38,390 nt of DNA from an uncultured Pelosinus sp. (GTDB lineage: Bacteria; Bacillota; Negativicutes; UMGS1260), in the NCBI GenBank assembly GCA_900550105.1, contig URQW01000024.1, forward strand, positions 1-38,390, written 5' to 3'. Every line of letters begins with the position of its first letter. The first letter of the stretch is position 1. Below the pieces are notes generated by a model. That model was not told the DNA's origin. It did no database searches and saw only the letters and a list, made by a program, of their open reading frames with translations. The translations under genes and the position numbers were made by a program. Below, in pieces: positions 32,747 through 38,390 of this stretch.

Positions 32747-32924
32747 ATAATAAAATCCACCTTTTTTGAAACTAACATATTCTAAAACAACTCATGTTTT
32801 CCAATAAAAAATAAATTCTACAAATACCAAGCATATACCTGTAGAAATAAGCCGCAAGCTCAAAATATAGACTGCGACTCTTTTATGCCAGAGTTGTTAC
32901 CAAAAACTGTTTTTCGGCAATAAA

Positions 32925-32956
32925 AAAGCCCTACTAGCGAAAGCTAGTAAGACTTT
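32925..32956 (-). terminator. Terminator after tadA/tRNA-Ser
   Basis: CTACTAGC-GAAA-GCTAGTAAG with an outer AAAG/CTTT forms a hairpin, with six T following on the minus strand just beyond the tRNA 3' end. Confidence 0.85.
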
Positions 32957-32966
32957 AAGTAACTAT

Positions 32967-33056
<90 letters not shown>

Positions 33057-33061
33057 ATATT

Positions 33062-33517
33062 TTATTTGCGACGACTTTTAAAGAAATTCTTCATTAAAGA
33101 ACTACACTCATCAGCAAGTATTCCCGCCGTCACGTCAACTTGATGATTCAGCCCCGGATGCTGCACAATGTTAAACAGGGATTCCACGGCTCCTGCTTTA
33201 TAGTCAGAACTGCCATAAACTACACGGTCAATCCGGCTCATCACAATAGCGCCTGCACACATGGGACACGGTTCTATAGTAACATAAAGAGTTGCTCCCG
33301 TCAAACGCCAACGCCCTAGCTTTTGGCAAGCTTCCCGAATGACAATGACTTCCGCATGCGCTGTAGCATCATGCCAAGTTTCCCGTCGATTATGGGCCGT
33401 CGCAACGACTTCATCGTTCAGCACTAAAACAGCGCCAATGGGAACTTCGCCTATGTCACCAGCCAGTTTTGCCTGGTCTAACGCTAGATTCATATACAAG
33501 ACGTCTTTATTTTCCAT
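33062..33517 (-). CDS. tadA: tRNA-specific adenosine deaminase
   Basis: 151 residues. The zinc and catalytic residues are present: H54 and E56 in HAE, and C84/C87 in PCPMC. EVPIGAVLVLN and the C-terminal FFKSRRK are typical. TadA converts the wobble adenosine 34 of tRNA-Arg(ACG) to inosine. The gene is followed after five bases by tRNA-Ser(CGA) on the same strand, an unusual mRNA-tRNA junction. Confidence 0.96.
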   Translation of the reverse strand: MENKDVLYMNLALDQAKLAGDIGEVPIGAVLVLNDEVVATAHNRRETWHDATAHAEVIVIREACQKLGRWRLTGATLYVTIEPCPMCAGAIVMSRIDRVVYGSSDYKAGAVESLFNIVQHPGLNHQVDVTAGILADECSSLMKNFFKSRRK

Positions 33518-33597
33518 GATACATCCTCTTTTACAGTTACTATAATATTTTATCGCATATAAAGTAATTCCGCAAGTCTCAACTCACAAAACTCGCA

Positions 33598-33634
33598 AAA
33601 AACCGCTGCCAAATTTCACGTTGACAGCGGCTAC
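33598..33634 (-). terminator. Terminator after the Fe-alcohol dehydrogenase
   Basis: CCGCTG and CAGCGG form the outer stem with CAA/TTG inside; a run of six T follows on the minus strand. Confidence 0.85.
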
Positions 33635-33673
33635 TATAAACTTCCCTTATTGCCTGATTATCAGATCGTTTAC

Positions 33674-34825
33674 TTACATACTTTTACGATAAATTTCCCG
33701 AATCTCTTCACGGGTTGGCGTTTTCGGATGATTCGACAGATTTACCTGCATCGTATTGATCGCCTGATCAGTAAGCCAGTCAATATCAGCTTCTTTCGCG
33801 CCAAAATCCTTGAGACGCGGCGGCATATCAACTTTAGCCATAAGCTCTTTGATACAATCAATACATTTTGCGGCAGCTGCTTCTACCGACAAGCCGCTAA
33901 TATCGGCTCCCATCGCTTGGGCAATTTGAGCAAATTTCTCCGGTACAGCCGCAAGCGTAAATTCTAAAATAGCCACATAAAGCGAAGCAAGGCCTTCGCC
34001 ATGAGGTGCATCATAAAGGCCGCTTACGGGATGCTCCATGCCATGAGGCAGTGCCGTACCGCTACCATCAATCGCCATACCGCCCAGAGTATTAGCCAGG
34101 GATACCTTCTCCCAAGCAGCTAGATTTTTCGGATCTTCATAGACAAGCGGCAAGTTCTCACTAGATAGACGAATCGCCTGAAGCGCCATCATTCCAGTCA
34201 TATCATTGCTACGACGACCAATAAACGCCTCAATGGCATGAAACAGCGCATCAAGACCCGGGCCAGCAATCGATTTTTTCGGTAACGTCACAAGCAGCTC
34301 CGGATCAATAATCGACGCTTTCGCATACAAGTGCGGTCCGCGCATTCCTTTTTTATCTTTATTTTCAGGATTCGTTAAAACCCCGATGCAGTTTCCTTCA
34401 CTGCCCGTACCGGCTGTCGTCGTAACAAGCACCAGCGGCAATGCGCCTGTTCCTGGCTTACCGTAAAGATAATCAGCGGCTTTCCCAGGATTTTTAGCCA
34501 TAAAAGCAACAGCTTTGGCCGCATCCATAGAACTGCCGCCGCCAAGACCGATAACGAGGTCACAACCTTCCTTGCGTGCCACTTCACCGCCTTCATCCAC
34601 TGTTGTCGTCAAAGGATTCGCTTTTACTTTATCAAAGACAACTGCCGTCACACCCGCCTCTGTCAAATACCCTTTGACCCGATCAAGCAGACCAGTCCGT
34701 CCTGAACTGCCAGATGTAACAATAATAGCTTTTTGACCATTTTCTTTAGCAATCGCGCCAATTTCCGCCAGTCTTCCTCTGCCGAAAATTAAACGTACCG
34801 GATTATGAAAGTCAAAAGAACTCAC
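33674..34825 (-). CDS. Iron-containing alcohol dehydrogenase
   Basis: 383 residues from a GTG at 34823-34825, seven bases after GGGAGGT, giving MSSFDFHNPVRLIFG, the usual start for the family; longer frames would overlap the upstream gene. NAD(P)-binding GLGGGSSMDAAK and metal ligands in GPGLDALFHAIEAF (D, H), LPHGMEHP (H) and YDAPHGEG (H) are all present. It interconverts an alcohol and an aldehyde; the substrate is unknown. It follows the AbgA-like amidohydrolase by 73 bases in the same direction and shares its terminator. Confidence 0.94.
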   Translation of the reverse strand: MSSFDFHNPVRLIFGRGRLAEIGAIAKENGQKAIIVTSGSSGRTGLLDRVKGYLTEAGVTAVVFDKVKANPLTTTVDEGGEVARKEGCDLVIGLGGGSSMDAAKAVAFMAKNPGKAADYLYGKPGTGALPLVLVTTTAGTGSEGNCIGVLTNPENKDKKGMRGPHLYAKASIIDPELLVTLPKKSIAGPGLDALFHAIEAFIGRRSNDMTGMMALQAIRLSSENLPLVYEDPKNLAAWEKVSLANTLGGMAIDGSGTALPHGMEHPVSGLYDAPHGEGLASLYVAILEFTLAAVPEKFAQIAQAMGADISGLSVEAAAAKCIDCIKELMAKVDMPPRLKDFGAKEADIDWLTDQAINTMQVNLSNHPKTPTREEIREIYRKSM

Positions 34826-34898
34826 TTCAAGCACCTCCCAAAATCTTGCTTCTGTTAAGGATTTTCGCAGATATAAACGTAAAGTCCTGCTTAGAGCC

Positions 34899-36215
34899 CT
34901 AGGAAAGTTTTCCTTGGCATGACCCAATGAGCGCATCAACAGTTCGCACTAACAGCTCCGTACCAGGCGCTAAGATTTCCTCATTAAAATTAAAGTAGTT
35001 ATTATGATGCCCTGCCGCAAGCTCCGAACCCAGCATTAAATAAGTCCCCTGGCCGCCGCCCGCCTGTACAACTGACATGAAGTGAGAAAAATCCTCGGTA
35101 GCGCCAAAGGCGCTATATTCGATAAGCTCCTGAAAAAATCCCATCTTACTAGCAATGGCTCTTACTTTTGCCGCAAGCTCGGGACTACTTTCGCCGCTCT
35201 TCGTACCGCCAACTTCGGTGATTTCACAATCGACATCATACATAGCCGCAGCGGCCTTGATAATCCGGCGAGCTTCTGTCGTCATATATTCATCAAGTTC
35301 ACTCGTTTCGCCGCGCGTTTCCAGTTTCATAAGCGCATTCGGCGGAATGACGTTTCGCCCCTGCCCGGCCTGCAACGTTCCCACAGTAATGCGGGTCGCG
35401 CCTTGACTATGCCGAGAAATTGCATGGAGATTCAACGCGCAGGCGGCGGCAGCTAACAGCGCATTTTTCCCTTCTTCCGGCGCTGCTGCCGCATGGGCCG
35501 GTTTCCCGCGATAGGTTACATCATATTTTGTCGTTGCTAAAAATTTACCTGTGCTGCAAATTAAGGTGCCCGTTTGCTGCGCCTGAAATCCAATATGAAG
35601 TCCTAATATATAATCTACACCGTCAACAGCTCCGGCGGCAACCATCGCCCGCGCCCCGCGACTGCCTTCTTCGCCAGGCTGAAAAATCAGCCGCACTGTA
35701 CCGGCAAGCTGATCTTTAAGACTCGCCAATACTTTAGCAACAGCCAAACCAATGGCGCTATGCCCATCATGACCGCAAGCGTGCATTACGCCGTCATGAC
35801 AGGAAGCAAAACCAGCTTGTGCCGGACTATGCTGTTCATCCTGCGCTTCCTGCACATCATTGGCGTCAATGTCAAACCGAAGCGCTACTACCGGCCCTTC
35901 ACCGCAAACAAGATCCGCTACAATCCCAGTCCGTCCGCCCGCTAGGTGTTTCAGCCATTTTTCATCAGCGCCTTCGGCTTGGGCTCGTTTCATGTGAGCA
36001 GCCAGCTCGGCCTCACTCGGCACGCCTAGCATAGCTTCTTGTTTTACAGCAGCCTCGCCAAGTTTCAACGTATACCCTAAACTATCAAGTTGTTGAGCAA
36101 TAAGCGCTGCCGTCCGAAATTCCGTCCAACCACTCTCGGGATAGCGATGAAAATCGCGACGACATTGAATGATTTCGTCTTTTATTGCTTGCACGAATTG
36201 ATGAATTTGATCCAT
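34899..36215 (-). CDS. M20 amidohydrolase, AbgA-like (p-aminobenzoyl-glutamate hydrolase subunit A type)
   Basis: 438 residues, the same length as E. coli AbgA and sharing its long insert before the first metal motif. Metal-ligand regions include RFDIDAND (about 113-120), MHACGHDGH (144-152), FQPGEEGSRGARAM (about 179-191) and the C-terminal AAGHHNNYF. It hydrolyses the amide bond of an N-acyl amino acid such as p-aminobenzoyl-glutamate. AbgA normally pairs with AbgB; no AbgB is present here, so it may act alone or on a different substrate. GGGGGAG precedes the ATG. First gene of an operon with the Fe-alcohol dehydrogenase. Confidence 0.9.
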   Translation of the reverse strand: MDQIHQFVQAIKDEIIQCRRDFHRYPESGWTEFRTAALIAQQLDSLGYTLKLGEAAVKQEAMLGVPSEAELAAHMKRAQAEGADEKWLKHLAGGRTGIVADLVCGEGPVVALRFDIDANDVQEAQDEQHSPAQAGFASCHDGVMHACGHDGHSAIGLAVAKVLASLKDQLAGTVRLIFQPGEEGSRGARAMVAAGAVDGVDYILGLHIGFQAQQTGTLICSTGKFLATTKYDVTYRGKPAHAAAAPEEGKNALLAAAACALNLHAISRHSQGATRITVGTLQAGQGRNVIPPNALMKLETRGETSELDEYMTTEARRIIKAAAAMYDVDCEITEVGGTKSGESSPELAAKVRAIASKMGFFQELIEYSAFGATEDFSHFMSVVQAGGGQGTYLMLGSELAAGHHNNYFNFNEEILAPGTELLVRTVDALIGSCQGKLS

Positions 36216-36325
36216 TATTCTTACTCCCCCTACGAATCTACAACAGATAGTATCCTGACCTTTTCTTATAGCATACCACGAAGCCTCATTGAACGTCAGA
36301 TCAATTCAAGATTTTCCCGTAAAGA

Positions 36326-36421
36326 CAAAAAAAGGTCCTCAAGGCATAGGGGAGGCCAGAGGACAAAAGAGGAGTAATGAGATTTATATGAACGACCTTA
36401 ACGGCCGGTGTTCCGTTGTTC
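36326..36421 (-). ncRNA. Candidate small RNA with C-rich single-stranded region
   Basis: A possible promoter (TTGTCA at 36450-36455, 16 bases, TATAGC at 36428-36433) would give a transcript of about 95 bases. It would end at the hairpin GTCCTC-GGC...GCC-GAGGAC (36335-36364), which is followed by seven T. The transcript contains CU-rich stretches (ACTCCTCTTTTGTCCTC and GCCTCCCC) that could pair with ribosome-binding sites. It could instead be an attenuator in a long leader of the amidohydrolase gene. Confidence 0.35.
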
Positions 36422-36488
36422 TTTCTGGCTATAGAATAACAAATAAATATGACAAAAATATGACAATCCTATTGAAGTTAAATAAAAA

Positions 36489-36530
36489 GACCGCTGCCAT
36501 TTAGAATCCTAAATCACAGCGGCTTTCTTC
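36489..36530 (-). terminator. Terminator after carbonic anhydrase
   Basis: CCGCTG/CAGCGG outer and ATTTAG/CTAAAT inner stems; a T-rich tail follows on the minus strand. Confidence 0.82.
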
Positions 36531-36547
36531 TACGCTTCTATAACCTT

Positions 36548-37207
36548 TTATCGAAAAATAACTTTACCTGTTTTTAGATCATAGACGGCGCCGGCAATCT
36601 TTACGGAATCATGAGAAACGCCTTCACTAATAATCGGTTTCGTCATCATTAACTTTTTAACAATCAAATCTACATTGGCTTTTACCGTATTAGATACTTT
36701 ATCACCAGACTGGTTAGCAGCTTGTAATACGGCAGGCTCGATAGCCTTAGTAATGGCGCCAATATGACCGGGCACCTCACCACCAGCGACAGCCGCTTTT
36801 ACAGCACCGCAATCTTCATGACCTAAAACAACGATTAAGTGAACTCCTACATGTTCTACCGCATATTCAATACTGCCCAAAGCGACATCATCAACTACTT
36901 CACCGGCGGTACGAATCACAAATAAATCTCCTAGTCCCTGATCAAAGACCAGCTCTGGTGGAACCCGAGAGTCAGAGCAGCTTACGATAATGGCAAAAGG
37001 ATGCTGGCCTTTCGTCAGTTCGGTTCGACGCGCCTGACCAATATTACTTGCTTTCTGCTGTTCAGCAACAAATCGGCTATTGCCATCAGTCAAAAGCTGC
37101 AAGGCTTTATCAGCACTTACACCAGTGGCACTGCTATTGGCCCATGCTGCCGGTGCAAAGCAAAGGACAAAAGCCATCATAACTACCATCGATACCCATT
37201 TTCTCAT
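36548..37207 (-). CDS. Beta-class carbonic anhydrase with signal peptide
   Basis: 219 residues. Residues 1-23 form a signal peptide (MRKW, hydrophobic core, AWA-N cleavage site). The zinc ligands are C77, H130 and C133 (SCSDSRVPPE, LGHEDCGA), with D79 and R81 forming the catalytic dyad. The fold is the normal bacterial beta-CA length after removal of the signal. It interconverts CO2 and bicarbonate; export places it outside the inner membrane, probably in the periplasm if the cell is diderm. Single gene with its own terminator; the 37208-37299 interval is AT-rich and should hold its promoter. Confidence 0.94.
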   Translation of the reverse strand: MRKWVSMVVMMAFVLCFAPAAWANSSATGVSADKALQLLTDGNSRFVAEQQKASNIGQARRTELTKGQHPFAIIVSCSDSRVPPELVFDQGLGDLFVIRTAGEVVDDVALGSIEYAVEHVGVHLIVVLGHEDCGAVKAAVAGGEVPGHIGAITKAIEPAVLQAANQSGDKVSNTVKANVDLIVKKLMMTKPIISEGVSHDSVKIAGAVYDLKTGKVIFR

Positions 37208-37299
37208 TTTAGCCCTCCTGTTTTTTATGAATTATCAATTAATTCTATTTTTCTATGCTATTTTCCTGCAAAATATGACATTTTATTTAAAAATAAAAA

Positions 37300-37330
37300 G
37301 CAGTTTCACTCTGAATTCAGAGGAAACTGC
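37300..37330 (-). terminator. Terminator after hbd
   Basis: GCAGTTTC/GAAACTGC with the inner palindrome CTCTGAATTCAGAG; a TTTTTATTTTT run follows on the minus strand. Confidence 0.85.
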
Positions 37331-37371
37331 CCTAAACACTATTATACAGCTACGATAAGCCTAGTCTGCAA

Positions 37372-38232
37372 CTATTTCGCCGAATAATCGTAGAAACCTT
37401 TGCCTGTTTTGCGGCCTAAATAGCCAGCCTGTACCATTTTCTTCAGCAACGGACAAGGGCGATATTTCGGATCACCATAGCCCTCGTAAAGCACTTCCAT
37501 AATTGACAGCACTGTATCATTGCCGATCAAATCAGAAAGCGCTAACGGTCCCATGGGATGATTAAAACCAAGTTTCGCTACAGCATCAATATCTTCCACG
37601 CTGGCAACGCCTTCGGCATAGGCAAAAATTGCCTCATTAATCATAGGAATCATAATCCGATTGCCCGCAAAACCAGGTGCATCGTTAATCGTAACAGGCG
37701 ATTTTCCCAGTTTTTGCGCCAAAGCAAAAATAGTCTGGTACGTTTCTTCACTTGTTGCCAACCCCTTGATAATTTCAACAAGCTTCATAACTGGCGCTGG
37801 ATTGAAAAAATGCATGCCGATAAAACGATCCGGCCGTTTTGTCGTAGCCGCTACAGCTGTAATCGGCAGAGAGGATGTATTAGATGCCAGAATCGTATGA
37901 CTAGGACATAAATCATCAACGGTCGTAAAGATTGTCTTTTTAATCGCCATATTTTCTACAGCTGCTTCAATGACAAGATCTACATTGCAGGCCGCTTTGT
38001 CAAGTTCAACAACGCCGCAGATTCGCTGATTAATAGCGCTTTTTTCTTCCGCAGTCAGCTTGCCCTTTTCTACAAGTTTCGCCAGATTCTTTTCAATCCC
38101 AGCTACACCCTTTTGCACAAATTCTTCCTTAATGTCCTGCAGTACAACTTCCAGGCCGCTTTGCGCTAAAACCTGCGCAATACCGCTGCCCATTTGTCCA
38201 GCCCCAATAACAAGTACTCTTCTAATATCCAT
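37372..38232 (-). CDS. hbd: 3-hydroxybutyryl-CoA dehydrogenase
   Basis: 286 residues from the ATG at 38230-38232, nine bases after GGGAGG; the ATG three codons upstream abuts the ribosome-binding site. The NAD-binding motif VIGAGQMGSGIAQVLA, catalytic IGMHFFNPAPVMKLVEI, and NDAPGFAGNRI and GRKTGKGFYDY are all typical. It reduces acetoacetyl-CoA to 3-hydroxybutyryl-CoA (or the reverse) in butyrate-type metabolism. Its position 44 bases after etfA suggests a butyryl-CoA formation or oxidation operon extending beyond the right edge. Confidence 0.96.
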   Translation of the reverse strand: MDIRRVLVIGAGQMGSGIAQVLAQSGLEVVLQDIKEEFVQKGVAGIEKNLAKLVEKGKLTAEEKSAINQRICGVVELDKAACNVDLVIEAAVENMAIKKTIFTTVDDLCPSHTILASNTSSLPITAVAATTKRPDRFIGMHFFNPAPVMKLVEIIKGLATSEETYQTIFALAQKLGKSPVTINDAPGFAGNRIMIPMINEAIFAYAEGVASVEDIDAVAKLGFNHPMGPLALSDLIGNDTVLSIMEVLYEGYGDPKYRPCPLLKKMVQAGYLGRKTGKGFYDYSAK

Positions 38233-38276
38233 AGTGATCATCCTCCCTTGATTACAAGCGTTTTATCCTCACCTTA

Positions 38277-38390
38277 TTAGGCTTTTAGCTTTTTAAACTC
38301 TTCAATCAAAATCGGTAGAACTTCCATAGCGTCTGCTACAATACCATAGTCGGCATATTTAAAGATTGTCGCATCAGGATCTTTATTGAC
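38277..38390 (-). CDS. etfA: Electron transfer flavoprotein alpha subunit, C-terminal fragment
   Basis: The last 37 codons of a gene that enters from the right edge. The translation reads VNKDPDATIFKYADYGIVAD and ends ILIEEFKKLKA, the conserved FAD-domain C-terminus of EtfA (INKDPxAPIFxxADYGIVGD). It carries electrons between acyl-CoA dehydrogenases and the redox pool. It is directly upstream of hbd in the same direction. Confidence 0.92.
   Translation of the reverse strand, partial: VNKDPDATIFKYADYGIVADAMEVLPILIEEFKKLKA

Larger units (their letters stand above)
36216..36547. other. Intergenic region with two terminators and candidate small RNA
   Basis: About 330 bases without a credible protein gene. 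From right to left on the minus strand it holds the carbonic anhydrase terminator (36489-36530), a possible promoter, a hairpin with T-run (36327-36364), and a possible promoter for the amidohydrolase (TTCAAT, 17 bases, TATAAG) at about 36260-36295. Confidence 0.5.

Noticed and set aside
36289..36504. Plus-strand open frame of 71 codons in the intergenic region, with a GAGGAG inside it
   Set aside because: Its end runs into a terminator stem and the codons after the GAGGAG site stop at once in the nearest frame; non-coding features explain the interval better.

Overview
The window looks like chromosome of an anaerobic, endospore-forming Firmicute. A diderm Negativicutes member (Sporomusaceae-like) is my best guess. 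The grounds are a large block of SPOCS-domain spore-envelope genes, sigma-K-type promoters, anaerobic enzymes (pyruvate:ferredoxin oxidoreductase, 3-hydroxybutyryl-CoA dehydrogenase with EtfA, Fe-dependent alcohol dehydrogenase), sigma-54 control of an amino-acid operon and a beta-carbonic anhydrase with a signal peptide. The lineage is inferred, not proven by a marker gene.

Left part (1-18.5 kb): mostly metabolic operons on the minus strand. A gamma-family PLP lyase, a BCCT transporter and the start of nifJ (PFOR) follow each other closely, with a MerR regulator upstream. Next comes an APC permease overlapping a class I glutamine amidotransferase, preceded by a good -24/-12 promoter and by the gene of a sigma-54 activator. 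Then follows a complete D-xylonate-type cluster (YjhG-like dehydratase, GntP permease, YjhH/YagE-like aldolase) with a divergent IclR regulator, the same gene content as E. coli yjhIHGF. An Rrf2 regulator with two matching operators controls itself and probably a DsbA-like/NAD(P)-binding pair. On the plus strand a MarR regulator with a perfect palindromic operator precedes a metal P-type ATPase.

Middle (18.6-24.4 kb): a spore-surface block. It holds two paralogous small proteins with a possible Sm-like barrel, five SPOCS (DUF3794) proteins in two convergent groups, one of them fused to a Cys/Pro-rich CKP-repeat tail, and a protein with seven CTCPPGS-type heptads followed by a likely beta-sandwich. 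Two promoters fit the AC-N17-CATANNNTA sigma-K consensus exactly, so the block is probably expressed in the mother cell late in sporulation. This is the least described part of the window.

Right part (24.4-38.4 kb): a type I restriction-modification operon (hsdM, hsdS, hsdR) with a translationally coupled AlbA/Schlafen-type ATP-binding protein. It is flanked by an intact tRNA-Ser(CGA) gene and a displaced copy of that tRNA's 3' end, the usual footprint of island integration; no integrase is present. Beyond it are tadA, an AbgA-like amidohydrolase/Fe-alcohol dehydrogenase operon, a candidate small RNA, the exported carbonic anhydrase, hbd and the 3' end of etfA.
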